Positions 16,239 through 25,516 are shown, numbered from the stretch's first letter. The stretch is 64,000 bases of DNA from Fimbriimonas ginsengisoli Gsoil 348 (GCF_000724625.1 NZ_CP007139.1:3038001-3102000); one strand, 5' to 3'. The notes: generated by a model from the sequence alone, not told the origin. Made by a program: numbers and translations.

Positions 16239-18709
16239 GAACGTGCCTCCGCACGGCGGTAGAAGAACGCCTGAGCGGCGGTGAGGAGCAAGATCACCGC
16301 AAATAGCACGTAAGCGATGGCGGCCGATTTGCCCATTTCATAGGTCTCGAAGGCGGTATGAAAGATCAAAGGTACGACCGTAAGCGCGGAGTCGTTCGGC
16401 CCGAATCTCGCGCCGGCATCCCCGCTCTTTCCGGCCAAGGTATAGATCACCTCGAAAACCTGAAACGAACCGATGAGGCCTAGTACTGTGACGAAGAACA
16501 ATTGCGGACGGATGCCCGGTAACGCGATATGCCAAAACCGCCGGCTGGTCCCCGCGCCGTCGATCTCGGCCGCTTCATAAAGGGCATCGGGCACCTGCTG
16601 GAGTCCGGCAAGGAATACCAGGATGGTGAACGCCAGCCCTTGCCAAATCGCGAGAATGATGACGCAGTCGAGAAAGTAGTGCTCGGAGGTAAGGAACTGA
16701 ATCGGGTCCTTGACCAGGTGCAACTTCATCAATAACGCGTTTAGCCACCCCTGGGGACCGCCGAGGAAAAGCTGGCCGAAGATCAGCGCAATCGACACCA
16801 CGCTGGTGACCAGCGGCGAGAAGTACAGGAAGCGCCAAAATCGCTGCCCCTTCAACTTATAGTTCAGCAGGTAGGCGCACACCAGCGAAATCACAATGCC
16901 CACCGGCATCGAGAAAAGCGCGTAAACGATGGTGCGCCCAAAGCTGGCGGTTAGGTCGCCGGAATGGACGATCGTTTTGTAATTTTCGGTCCCCACCCAG
17001 GCTGCGGTCGAGAGCGGCAGCACGGGATGGTAGTCCGTCATCGAGAGAAAGAGGGCGACGACCGCCGGAACGAACACGAAGACGATGGCCAGGACGAGCG
17101 GAGTGGCGACGAAGAGATAGGAGATCGCGTGCTTGCGGTATTTAGGGCGCCCTACGACCAGGGCCGTGAGTCCAAACAGCACCGCCGCCGCGGCCCACTT
17201 AACGTAGTCGAGAATGTTCGTTTGCCTCTCGAGCTGCGGCAGACGATCGATAATGTCTCCGTACCGAGCCTGATAGCGGGCAGTTTCGGAGCGCAGCAGT
17301 TCAAGGGCCTTGGGAGCGATCTCTCCGTATCCCTTCTTAAGCTGGGCGGCGATGTCCTGCTCTAACGCGGCGTGCTCATCGGTAAATTTCCCCGCTCCGA
17401 ACGCCCGGATCAGCTCCGATCGCGACATCCCCTTTTGTCGGGCGAGCCCATCGAGGTGGTCCAGGATGTATGTGCCCATTTGGTCGAGCAGGTTCGACTC
17501 CAACCGGTTCGCCTCGGTCGATCCGTGGATCGGCTCGACGGTCGCGAACGAAGGGTAGACCGAGCGAAGGACGTCGAAAAGCTTTCGGCTCGAAGCCAGG
17601 GACGGCTGGTTCCAAAACGATTCGGCTTCGTTCGACCACATCGATTTCGGCGAGGGGAGCGGCATTCCCAGATCGGTCGAGCGCTGCAGGTGCATCAGCA
17701 CCATCTTTTCCTGAACCGGGTTTGAAAGGAGGTAGCGCATCCAAGCCATCGCTTCCCGTTTCATCTTCGATTTTCGAAAGATGACGTACGAAGTGCCGCC
17801 CATAACGTTGTACGGCCTCCCGTCGTCCGCCTTGGGCCAGGGAGCGATGTCCCACTTTCCGTCTAGCTCCGGCACATCGTGGTGGATGCCGCTGAAGTTG
17901 GTGTGGAGTTCCAACATCAGTGGGATCGCTTCGCCGGGGTTGTCCGACCGGAACATGCCGACGACGCGGCTGCCCAGATCCTTCCCCGGCGAGTTGTGCA
18001 TGTGCCAAAGGCGGAGCGCCTCCATCACCGCTTCTTGGTACTTGGGATTTTCCCAGTTCACCGTCAGCGTGCCGTCCGGCTTTCGCTGGAGTCCCGGGAG
18101 CCCGTACGGCATTGTGTACAGGCCGATCGCCCACTGGGCGCCGTTCGTGAATCCGAAGTAGTACTGGTAGCCGTTCGCCTCGAGGGTTCCGATCGTCTTA
18201 TTCAGCTCCGACCAGGTTTGCGGCGCCCGCAGGCCGAGCTTCTTAAAGATATCGGTTCGGTAATAGGTGACCAGCGTCGAGAGATCGCATGGGATCCCGT
18301 ACAGCTTCCCGCCGACACCGAACATCTCCAGCAGCTTTGGGTCGAACTGCTTTTCGAGCTCCTTCGCCTCTTCAGGAAAGTCGGCCAGCAGGTCGACGAG
18401 CCCGCCGACGGTTCCGTAGTCGAATGGCCCTCCCAGGTTGGTCACCCCGATATCCGGCGGAAGGCCGGCCGCCATCGCGGTGAAGTACTTCATCTGGAAG
18501 TTTCCCCACGCGATCGGTGTCACTTCCACGTGAACGTTGTTTGCTCGTTCGAAGTCGCGAGCGATCGACCGGTACATTTCCACGTCGAGCACGCTGCCGG
18601 TGACCGCCCAAAACTTGAGGGTCCGCTGTGCCGGAGCCTGCGCCAAGAGGAGAAGCAAAAAGACGAAGAAGCTTGAGAGCCGGCGGTAGAACCTGGGCGA
18701 CTTTTCCAT
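16235..18709 (-). CDS. Solute-binding protein fused to MalF-type permease (CUT1 ABC importer)
   Basis: One 824-residue frame holds two importer parts. A signal peptide (residues 1-27) leads into a family 1 extracellular sugar-binding domain (about 28-430: TLKFWAVTGSVLDVEMYRSIA, WPKADDGRPYNVMGGTSYVI). A helical linker (about 430-505) follows. The C-terminal MalF-like permease spans about 505-815, with an EAA loop near 707-736 (PDALYEAAEIDGAGTSRRFW...LPGIRP). The binding protein would thus be tethered to the outer face of the membrane. Tethered binding proteins are known in other ABC classes such as OpuA; in CUT1 sugar systems this is uncommon. The context suggests manno-oligosaccharide uptake. 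Confidence 0.9.
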   Translation of the reverse strand: MEKSPRFYRRLSSFFVFLLLLLAQAPAQRTLKFWAVTGSVLDVEMYRSIARDFERANNVHVEVTPIAWGNFQMKYFTAMAAGLPPDIGVTNLGGPFDYGTVGGLVDLLADFPEEAKELEKQFDPKLLEMFGVGGKLYGIPCDLSTLVTYYRTDIFKKLGLRAPQTWSELNKTIGTLEANGYQYYFGFTNGAQWAIGLYTMPYGLPGLQRKPDGTLTVNWENPKYQEAVMEALRLWHMHNSPGKDLGSRVVGMFRSDNPGEAIPLMLELHTNFSGIHHDVPELDGKWDIAPWPKADDGRPYNVMGGTSYVIFRKSKMKREAMAWMRYLLSNPVQEKMVLMHLQRSTDLGMPLPSPKSMWSNEAESFWNQPSLASSRKLFDVLRSVYPSFATVEPIHGSTEANRLESNLLDQMGTYILDHLDGLARQKGMSRSELIRAFGAGKFTDEHAALEQDIAAQLKKGYGEIAPKALELLRSETARYQARYGDIIDRLPQLERQTNILDYVKWAAAAVLFGLTALVVGRPKYRKHAISYLFVATPLVLAIVFVFVPAVVALFLSMTDYHPVLPLSTAAWVGTENYKTIVHSGDLTASFGRTIVYALFSMPVGIVISLVCAYLLNYKLKGQRFWRFLYFSPLVTSVVSIALIFGQLFLGGPQGWLNALLMKLHLVKDPIQFLTSEHYFLDCVIILAIWQGLAFTILVFLAGLQQVPDALYEAAEIDGAGTSRRFWHIALPGIRPQLFFVTVLGLIGSFQVFEVIYTLAGKSGDAGARFGPNDSALTVVPLIFHTAFETYEMGKSAAIAYVLFAVILLLTAAQAFFYRRAEARS

Positions 18710-18731
18710 GACGTCTCGGCTCCGTTGCCGC

Positions 18732-21146
18732 TTAATCCATCGATATCTCGTGCTCGCCGGCCAAGGATCTCGCTCTCAACCGAACCGGCCTAGAAGCCAG
18801 GTTGTAGATCACCGCGGTATTTGCGGCAGTCATCGCTTCCCAGCCCTCTTCGCAGTCTATACGGTTCCTCACGGCAAACAGGTCGTCATCGTCCCACACC
18901 ACCAGATCGGCCACGAATCCGCCGACCTCGACCGATAGTTCTTCGCTGGCTCTTGCCGTCAATCGGACCGGTTTCAGTTGAAGATCTTTAGGCTCGCAGA
19001 GCCAGGCCCAGCGTTCGCTTCCGTCTTGCCCGGCGATCGCCGCCCGGATCGCGGTGCGGTTCCTCGTGAATCGAGCAATCGCGATCGAAAGCTTTGCCCG
19101 GCCCCCCGGGCAGACGGTAACTGGAAAAGCTCCCAGCGGGGTTCGCTCGCCGGTGAGGGTGTCGAATGCATCGACGGTAGCGTTTCCGTCGAACGGCTCC
19201 GGGCCCTCGTGAGCGACATAAAGCTCGGCGTCCGACTCTCCGACGGCTAGCGAGAGCATCGTCGGTGCGTACAGCCGCCGCAGTTCGTGCCCCGCGGGTT
19301 TAAGAAGTCTTGAATAGTCCTCGACCGCCCAACTCTGCACCGGCCAGCAATCGTTCATCTGCCAAATCAGCGTTCCCCGGCAAAGCTCGTTTCGCCGGAA
19401 ATATTCGATGCCGTGCCGGAGCGCATCGCGCTGGTTGAGCTGCGAGATGTACGTCCAATTTTCCAACGTTTGTGGCTCCGGGTAGTGCAGCCCGGCGTAA
19501 CCCCGGAAAACCTCCGGCGTTTTCCCGGTCTTGTTATGCCACCAAGCAACTTCCGAGTCGACTTCCGACCCCGCGCCGATCTGCCGCCAAGCGTCTAACG
19601 ATGGCGAAGAGGCAAAGCCGAACTCGGAGGAGAAACGGGTCTGAGAATCGGAGTAGTGGACCCAGTCCCCTCGCCCGTGCCACACGTCCCAGTAGTGGGC
19701 ATCGCCCCAATTTTCCTCGGTAAGCCCGGGAACCTCTTCTTCCGGCTCCACCGCCGTAGGGCTGGTTCTTATGTAGTCGTGGGCCGGATCGAGCTCCTCG
19801 ACTACGTCTCGTAGCACCTCCGAGTAGATCTCCTCGCCGAAGTACCTGGGCGGAGCCAGCTCCGCGCCGCCCCATTTGCCCAGCCACAACGCCTCGTTTT
19901 CGTTGTTCCCGCACCAAAGCGCTAGGCTCGCGCGATCGCGCAAGCGCAGGACTTGCTCCGTCGCTTCTTTGCGGACGATCTCCTTCTCAGCCGCTCCGTC
20001 CGGATAGTAGCTGCACGCGAACGGAAAATCTTGCCAGACCAAGATCCCGCGCAGGTCGCATTCGTCGTAGAACGCCTCGGACTCATAAAATCCTCCGCCC
20101 CACACCCGCAGCATGTTCAGCCCAAGCCCTTTGTAACGGGCGATCTGGGTGGAAATGTCGCATGGGCAGATGCGGGAAGGGAACGAGTCGTTCGGAATCC
20201 AGTTCGCCCCCCGGGCGTAGATTCGCCGTCCGTTGACTTCGAATTCGAACGAGCGCCCGTGGTCGTCCCGCTCCCGAAGGAGCCGCGCGGTTCGAAACCC
20301 GATCTGCTTCTCGACTCGATGCCCCGTGTCCATCGTGGCGATGGCCGGATAAAGGGTTTGCGCTCCCTCGCCGTTCGGCCACCACAGTTCGGGCGCGAGC
20401 TCGAACTCCAACGGGTCGCCGCCCGATCGGGTTTGATCGCCGAAGGCGACTGCCAGCCTCCCTTCTCCTTCAATCTCCGGTTCGGCGACGACGCGAAACC
20501 TGCCAGATGAGAGTCGCTCCTGCAGATAGCTGATCCGTCGGATCCGCCCCCGGAACTCGAGAAGCTTGACCGGCTGCCAGATGCCGCACGACACCAGCCT
20601 AGGGCCCCAATCCCATCCGGACATGTATTGGGCTTTACGAACGAATGCTCGCTCGTCGAACCACTGGGTTTTCCAGTCGATGCCGTTGGCATCGAAATAT
20701 TCCCGCCGGCGTCCCTGCCCGACCTTGACCGCCGACTCGAAGTCGATCCGTAGCTCGTTCTTCCCACGTTGGAGCCGCGATGTCACGTCGATCTCCAGCG
20801 GCACAAACATATTGTCGTGACGGGCGACCGACTCTCCATTTAGGAACACCTCGCAAACCGTGTCCAGCCCCTCGAATCGAAGCACGCGGATCGGGTGATC
20901 CGGAGAAGGAGTCCACTCGAAGGTGGTCTCGTACGACCAGCGCCGCTCATCTACCCAGGCAACTCCAGGCTCGTGCATCGCGATGAACGGGTCCGGAATG
21001 ATTCCGTGACGCACCAGGTCGAGATGCACGCAACCGGGGACCTCCGCTTCTCGAAAACCGACCCGCTGAAGCTGCGGTTGGTGGTAGTCGGGCGCCTCGT
21101 CGAGGCAGCGGAAGCGCCAGCCGGAATCAAGTGATCGAGTACGCAT
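18732..21146 (-). CDS. Glycoside hydrolase family 2 beta-mannosidase
   Basis: An 804-residue GH2 enzyme with the beta-mannosidase domain order: N-terminal sugar-binding jelly roll (about 5-195), Ig-like domain (200-290), TIM barrel (295-620) and C-terminal beta domains. The acid/base Glu416 is in ALWCGNNENEA and the nucleophile Glu508 in RFSSEFGF. The stretch GVAWVDERRWSYETTF and QYMSGWDWGPRL are typical of beta-mannosidases. No signal peptide, so it splits mannobiose and mannosides inside the cell. It starts just after the regulator stop and lies 22 bp from the transporter gene. Confidence 0.92.
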   Translation of the reverse strand: MRTRSLDSGWRFRCLDEAPDYHQPQLQRVGFREAEVPGCVHLDLVRHGIIPDPFIAMHEPGVAWVDERRWSYETTFEWTPSPDHPIRVLRFEGLDTVCEVFLNGESVARHDNMFVPLEIDVTSRLQRGKNELRIDFESAVKVGQGRRREYFDANGIDWKTQWFDERAFVRKAQYMSGWDWGPRLVSCGIWQPVKLLEFRGRIRRISYLQERLSSGRFRVVAEPEIEGEGRLAVAFGDQTRSGGDPLEFELAPELWWPNGEGAQTLYPAIATMDTGHRVEKQIGFRTARLLRERDDHGRSFEFEVNGRRIYARGANWIPNDSFPSRICPCDISTQIARYKGLGLNMLRVWGGGFYESEAFYDECDLRGILVWQDFPFACSYYPDGAAEKEIVRKEATEQVLRLRDRASLALWCGNNENEALWLGKWGGAELAPPRYFGEEIYSEVLRDVVEELDPAHDYIRTSPTAVEPEEEVPGLTEENWGDAHYWDVWHGRGDWVHYSDSQTRFSSEFGFASSPSLDAWRQIGAGSEVDSEVAWWHNKTGKTPEVFRGYAGLHYPEPQTLENWTYISQLNQRDALRHGIEYFRRNELCRGTLIWQMNDCWPVQSWAVEDYSRLLKPAGHELRRLYAPTMLSLAVGESDAELYVAHEGPEPFDGNATVDAFDTLTGERTPLGAFPVTVCPGGRAKLSIAIARFTRNRTAIRAAIAGQDGSERWAWLCEPKDLQLKPVRLTARASEELSVEVGGFVADLVVWDDDDLFAVRNRIDCEEGWEAMTAANTAVIYNLASRPVRLRARSLAGEHEISMD

Positions 21147-21148
21147 GG

Positions 21149-22333
21149 CTACTTCAGAATCGAATCGGTCGCGCTATCGCCCTGGACATCCCAGCGAGAG
21201 GTGTATTGATATCGGGATCGGGGAACCGGTAGGTCGCCACCAAAGCCGCTGAGCCGCTCCGGAGCCGGCGTCCACGCTTCGCGAGGAGCTCCGCACAAAC
21301 CGCGAACGATAAGCCGGTGCGGCACGATGCGCGTACGAGCCGGTTGATTCGGGTTCGCGATGCGGTCCAATAGCAGGCGGAACGCTTCGTCGGCCATCGA
21401 ATCCCAATCGAACGCGATCGCGGTAAGCCCTACGCCGTCCACCGTAAGGTCGATATCGTCGCCGAGGGCGGTCACCTTGAGGTCGTGCGGAAGGGAAAGC
21501 CCACACCGTAGGGCTGCCTCGACGGCGGGCGGAACGAGGAAATCCTGAAGGACGAGTAGGCCGTCGGGCCGGTCCGGTTTTCGCAACCTGGATTCGAGCG
21601 GATAAGGGTCGGGGTCGGTCGTGCCACTTGTCATGCAGAAGACGAAGTCCCTCGGTTGAGGTTGTAGTCCGTGCGCGAACATCGCCCGCATGTACCCACG
21701 GAACCGCTGGTGAGTGATCTCCAGCGCGTCCATCATCCCGGTTACCGCGATGCGCCGGCAACCTTGGGCAATGAGCCTCGTAGTCGCATCGGCGGCGGCC
21801 GTTTCGTGGTCGAAGGTCACGAGGTCCGTTTCCGCCCCTTCCAGACGGTGGTCCAGCGACACGATCGGCAGTTGGCCGGCGGCTCTCGAGATGAATTCGT
21901 TATCTGGAAACGAGCGGTAGGGCCACACGATAGCGCCGGAGAAGTCGTTATCCAGCGCAGTCTGGAGCGCGTATTCGGTTGGATACTCGACGCTGCCGCC
22001 GAGGTGAACCAGGTACATCCCTTCGTCGCGAAGCCGCTCGGCGAACCGCATCCCCATCACCCGGAGCACATACGAGCCGGAATCGATGAGGGCGACGTTG
22101 CCGGTGCGACGGGATAGATTCGCCCGCCCCGCGACCACGCCTCGGTTGGGCACGCTTTGGGCGTACCCCGATTCGACCAGATGGGCCAACGCGCGGCGAA
22201 CCGTGCTCCGGCTGGCTTCGAATTCACCCTGGAGCTCTCGCTCCGTCGGCAGCAGGGAGCCGGACTCGACCGTCCCCGCATCGATCCGTTTCCGCAATTC
22301 CGCGGCGATTCGTTGGTAACTGTTGCGCAGCAT
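21149..22333 (-). CDS. GntR-type regulator with LacI-like sugar-binding domain (mannan locus)
   Basis: A 394-residue regulator of the AraR type. A GntR winged helix covers about 1-70 (LLPTERELQGEFEASRSTVRRALAHLVESGYA). A periplasmic-binding-protein-like effector domain covers about 75-345 (GNVALIDSG, RRIAVTGMMDALEITHQRFRGYM, FVFCMTSG). It is the first gene of the minus-strand mannan operon and diverges from the GH26 mannanase, so it most likely controls both sides through sites in 22334-22500. A paralogue with the same FVFCMTSG signature is at 25572. Confidence 0.92.
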   Translation of the reverse strand: MLRNSYQRIAAELRKRIDAGTVESGSLLPTERELQGEFEASRSTVRRALAHLVESGYAQSVPNRGVVAGRANLSRRTGNVALIDSGSYVLRVMGMRFAERLRDEGMYLVHLGGSVEYPTEYALQTALDNDFSGAIVWPYRSFPDNEFISRAAGQLPIVSLDHRLEGAETDLVTFDHETAAADATTRLIAQGCRRIAVTGMMDALEITHQRFRGYMRAMFAHGLQPQPRDFVFCMTSGTTDPDPYPLESRLRKPDRPDGLLVLQDFLVPPAVEAALRCGLSLPHDLKVTALGDDIDLTVDGVGLTAIAFDWDSMADEAFRLLLDRIANPNQPARTRIVPHRLIVRGLCGAPREAWTPAPERLSGFGGDLPVPRSRYQYTSRWDVQGDSATDSILK

Positions 22334-22350
22334 AAACCGCTAACATTCTA

Positions 22351-22383
22351 TATCGATGATTTGAATATTGCGAGACAAATTGT
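22351..22383. promoter_or_regulatory. Candidate operators between the divergent mannan genes
   Basis: Two motifs sit here: TATCGATGAT (22351-22360), which recurs at 25549 near the paralogous regulator, and the near-palindrome ACAAATTGT (22375-22383), which recurs 88 bp away at 22463. Both lie just upstream of the regulator start. Binding by the local GntR-type regulator is inference. Confidence 0.45.
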
Positions 22384-22455
22384 ATGCAACGCAAAAACCC
22401 CGTAGCGTCGGAGCCCCGCCGATGAACGTTCCAGCTGCCGAACCCAGATCCGACG

Positions 22456-23883
22456 GTGAGATACAAATTGTTTACGAGATTTTTCGGTAGTCTGAAGCCG
22501 GTGACATCGATGCTGACGCTCGCCCTACTTCTCGGAATCCAGACGCCCCGTATCTCCATCCGCCTCGAGGCGGAGAACGGAACCTTGAGCGGACCGGTCC
22601 AAGAGGCGCTCGGGACCGGGTATTCCGGGACCGGCTACGTCACCGGCTTCACCCATGGCAGCGACTGGGTGACCTGGCGCTACCCGGCGCATCCCGGGAT
22701 CTACGACGTGGCCATCGGGTATCGGGCCGGAAGCCAGAAGGGGTTCGACCTTCGCGTGAACGGACACTCTCAGACCGGAATGTTTGCTGCCACCGGTGAG
22801 CGGTTCGGCGTCGCGGAAGCCGGGAAAGTCGAGCTCGTGGAGGGGGACAACGAAATTGCCCTCGGCAAAGGATGGGGATATTACGACATCGACTACATCG
22901 AGCTCCGCCCATCCAAACCATTTCCCGCGCCCAAGAGACCGCCGCTTCGACTGAGCGACCCACTTGCCTCGCCCCATACCCGCGACCTGATGCGCCGGCT
23001 AATCGGCGCGTACGGACGCCGGACGTTTACCGGCCAGTACGAGCTGCCAGATTCGGACTTCGTGCGCACAAAGGTCGGAGTTACCCCCGCGATCATTGGC
23101 GGTGACTTCATGACATATTCGCCTTCGCGCGCGGAGCACGGCGAGAAACCGAGCGGCATCACCGAGACCTTGATCGACGAGGCAAAGAAAGGCTCGATCG
23201 TTACCCTCTCGTGGCATTGGAACGCTCCCGTCGGCCTTCTCGATAAGAAATACAAAGATGCTCAGGGCCGAGAGATCGATGCGAGCTGGTACAAGGGGTT
23301 CTACACCAACGCCTCCACGTTTGACGTGGCGAAGGCGATGGCCGACCCCGCTTCCGAGGAGCGTCGTCTGCTCCTTCGCGACATCGACGTCATTGCCGTC
23401 GAACTAAAGAAGTTCGCCGCCCTCGACATCCCGGTTCTCTGGCGGCCGCTGCACGAAGCCGAGGGCGGATGGTTCTGGTGGGGAGCCAAAGGCGCCGAGC
23501 CGACTAAACAGTTGTGGCGCCTGCTGCGTGAGCAGCTTATCGGCAAGCACGGCCTGCACAACCTGATCTGGGTCTACAACTCGGTGAACCCGAGTTGGTA
23601 TCCCGGTGACGACGCCGTCGATATCATGGCGATCGACCGTTATCCGGGCGACCGCACCGACCCGCTAACCGGCGATTGGTCCGATCTTCAACGTCGATTC
23701 GACGGCAAGAAGCTCCTCGCCATCGCCGAATTCCCCGGCGCCCCCGACATCGAGCGGATGCACCGCTTCGGCGCCCGATGGTCCTTCTTCGTCTCTTGGG
23801 TGGGTGACCTGGGAGCAAGAGGTACCGACCCCGCCCTGCTGGAGCGGACCTACAAGTCAAAAAGGGCCGTTAACCGTAAGTAG
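22456..23883 (+). CDS. Secreted beta-mannanase, CBM35-GH26
   Basis: Up to 475 residues. The order is signal peptide, a CBM35-like carbohydrate-binding domain at about 35-152 (IRLEAENGTLSG...GWGYYDIDYIELRP), then a GH26 catalytic domain at about 170-470. The acid/base Glu334 is in LWRPLHEAEGGWFWWG and the nucleophile Glu425 in AIAEFPGAP. It should cut beta-1,4-mannan outside the cell and feed the importer encoded divergently. GTG 22456 gives a good basic n-region; starts at 22501 or 22510 are possible and would free the upstream operator. The stop TAG is the first TAG of a palindromic repeat. Confidence 0.9.
   Translation: MRYKLFTRFFGSLKPVTSMLTLALLLGIQTPRISIRLEAENGTLSGPVQEALGTGYSGTGYVTGFTHGSDWVTWRYPAHPGIYDVAIGYRAGSQKGFDLRVNGHSQTGMFAATGERFGVAEAGKVELVEGDNEIALGKGWGYYDIDYIELRPSKPFPAPKRPPLRLSDPLASPHTRDLMRRLIGAYGRRTFTGQYELPDSDFVRTKVGVTPAIIGGDFMTYSPSRAEHGEKPSGITETLIDEAKKGSIVTLSWHWNAPVGLLDKKYKDAQGREIDASWYKGFYTNASTFDVAKAMADPASEERRLLLRDIDVIAVELKKFAALDIPVLWRPLHEAEGGWFWWGAKGAEPTKQLWRLLREQLIGKHGLHNLIWVYNSVNPSWYPGDDAVDIMAIDRYPGDRTDPLTGDWSDLQRRFDGKKLLAIAEFPGAPDIERMHRFGARWSFFVSWVGDLGARGTDPALLERTYKSKRAVNRK
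22463..22471. promoter_or_regulatory. Second ACAAATTGT site
   Basis: A second copy of ACAAATTGT, preceded like the first by GAGA. It overlaps the first codons of the GH26 frame if GTG 22456 is used, but would be in the 5' leader if translation starts at 22501 or 22510. Confidence 0.4.
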
Positions 23884-23906
23884 CATCGGCTCCCAGCCGA
23901 TGCTAC
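23880..23906. repeat. Perfect palindromic repeat carrying the GH26 stop codon
   Basis: GTAGCATCGGC and GCCGATGCTAC pair perfectly over 11 bp around TCCCA. The TAG of the left arm is the stop codon of the GH26 gene. Confidence 0.85.
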
Positions 23907-24399
23907 GACTAGACTTCCTTCGCCTGGGAAGTTGATCCCAATCGCCTTTTTCCGCCTTCTCCGCGCGACTACCGGCGAACGCGCCGGAGCGGGTGCCTAG
24001 CGGATTCACCGAACTGCTACTTAAATTGTTGCACGAGTATGCAAGAAACGTGTCAAAAACGATTTGAACGTCGCCCTCGGAGTTCCGGTTTCCATGGGTC
24101 TGGAATTTCGTATCTCGGACCGCCTCTCTCGCCACCATCCGGTCCGGATGGTTATCTCTGCGCTGCCCTGCTGAAACACGGAAGCCACTGAAAAATGCTT
24201 TCGGGTGAGGTGTTTTTGCGCAGTCGAGCGCAATGAATTCGAAAAATGTAATTCAAACCAACAAGGATGGATTTTGAACGAACCTAATTGCCTTCACAAC
24301 CGTTCTTGCATGGAAGGATCAGGGAAGGCGAGTTAAACTGCGCGATTTTCTGACGAGAGGTCCTAAGGCTAACGGCCGATGGGTGCACAAACATAGCTT
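23907..24399. other. Gene-free spacer between the two carbohydrate loci
   Basis: No convincing coding frame is visible on either strand; the open frames lack homology signals and run through repeat sequence. The stretch is richer in A+T than its surroundings between about 24015 and 24310. It ends in an orphan plus-strand terminator, so a short RNA transcribed toward that terminator is possible. Confidence 0.5.
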
Positions 24400-24435
24400 G
24401 CCCGCAGATCGGAAACGATCTGCGGGCTTATTTTT
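24400..24435 (+). terminator. Strong hairpin followed by T-rich tract
   Basis: GCCCGCAGATC and GATCTGCGGGC form a perfect 11-bp stem with a GGAAAC loop, followed by TTATTTTTG. The U-tract is on the plus strand, where the nearest upstream gene ended about 500 bp earlier. On the minus strand it lies just past the small lipoprotein gene. Confidence 0.7.
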
Positions 24436-24453
24436 GCGTTCGATTTCTTGGCG

Positions 24454-24657
24454 TTACTTGGACGGAGGAGGAGCGATCCCCGGTCCGCGGGCCCCCGCGG
24501 GAGGGCCTCCTGGTTGCCCAGGACCCTTCCATCCCGCCGGCGGGGCCGACTTCTTCCAGTCCTGCGGTTTGTCGCCGAACTCTTCCTTCTTTTCCGAGCA
24601 TCCGCCCAGGCCGGCGAGGGCGGCAACGACGACGAACAGCGTGAAGAAGCGCTTCAT
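24454..24657 (-). CDS. Small proline-rich lipoprotein
   Basis: A 67-residue lipoprotein: signal peptide MKRFFTLFVVVAALAGLGGC with the lipobox Cys at position 20, then a charged stretch and a Pro/Gly-rich tail (PPAGWKGPGQPGGPPAGARGP). It begins 8 nt after the stop of the pseudopilin gene and is probably cotranscribed with it. Small tails of this kind often span the wall or bind a partner, but nothing specific is recognisable. Confidence 0.75.
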   Translation of the reverse strand: MKRFFTLFVVVAALAGLGGCSEKKEEFGDKPQDWKKSAPPAGWKGPGQPGGPPAGARGPGIAPPPSK

Positions 24658-24665
24658 TTACATTC

Positions 24666-25466
24666 TCAGTAGTCGCGGAGCGAGTCCCACATCTTGGTGA
24701 ACTTATGCGAGATGGCGCCCCCGGCGCCCGGCGCCCCCATGTCGACGGTCTGGGACGGCTTCATCGCCTTGGCATGCCCATCGACGAACGAGAAAACCGA
24801 CTGGCCGGAATAGGTGTCGTCGATGAGCCCCTTATAAGTGGGGTCAGGCTTGCCCCACGGGTCCGGTTTTTGTCCCGGTAGCACCACGCCCATGTCGGTG
24901 CCGTCGGCGATCGTGATGATGCCGTCCCACGGGGAAAACGCTCCTTCGAGAGTGGTCTGCCAAGATCCGGGAGCGACCTTCGTTCGGGTGCAGAACATGA
25001 TCGTTTCGGCCGGTTTGGTCACCGCGGTTCCGCTTCGAGGGTTCATTTCGAACCAGCTTCGGCTCGCGTTGATCACGCCTCGGAATTCCCAACCGTTGCC
25101 CCAACCCAGGATTCCGTTGGCCCAATAGCTGTAACGCGGGCCGGTGCCGTCGACGATCGCATGGGTATCGCTCGGGTCGCGCAGCATGTCCATGTTCTTC
25201 ATGTACGGCTGCACGTGAACGGTCCAGGTCATCTGCCAGCCCCAGCCGTTATCCGGACCGGGCTCGCCGTTTGCCACAAATACGTCGTCGCTGTCGTTGT
25301 TGTACATCAGCGTCGCCAGGGCAACCTGTTTGATGTTCGACAGAGATTGGGTCTTCTTGGCCGCGGCCTTCGCCTGCGCGAAGACGGGGAAGAGGATGGC
25401 GGCCAAGATCGCGATGATTGCGATGACGACGAGAAGCTCGATGAGCGTAAAGGCCTTTTGCTTCAT
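24666..25466 (-). CDS. DUF1559-type pseudopilin (type II secretion/type IV pilin-like)
   Basis: A 266-residue protein with a class III prepilin signal: [20 protein letters not shown], cleaved before Phe, with Glu5 of the mature protein present. A hydrophobic helix continues to about residue 30. The C-terminus has the FVDGHAK motif of the 'H-X9-DG' pseudopilin group found in Planctomycetes and Armatimonadota. Such proteins are thought to be extracytoplasmic pseudopilins with a large C-terminal domain; their role is unclear. It lies downstream of a sugar-responsive regulator and shares TATCGATGAT-type upstream sequence. Confidence 0.9.
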   Translation of the reverse strand: MKQKAFTLIELLVVIAIIAILAAILFPVFAQAKAAAKKTQSLSNIKQVALATLMYNNDSDDVFVANGEPGPDNGWGWQMTWTVHVQPYMKNMDMLRDPSDTHAIVDGTGPRYSYWANGILGWGNGWEFRGVINASRSWFEMNPRSGTAVTKPAETIMFCTRTKVAPGSWQTTLEGAFSPWDGIITIADGTDMGVVLPGQKPDPWGKPDPTYKGLIDDTYSGQSVFSFVDGHAKAMKPSQTVDMGAPGAGGAISHKFTKMWDSLRDY

Positions 25467-25516
25467 TGCAGGACTCCTATGGAAATGAGTGCAAGGATAC
25501 GAACGGTGAACCGCTC

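Noticed and set aside
23857-24138. 93-codon minus-strand frame after the GH26 gene
   Set aside because: It includes the palindromic repeat (SIGWEPML) and overlaps the GH26 end; the composition is not protein-like.
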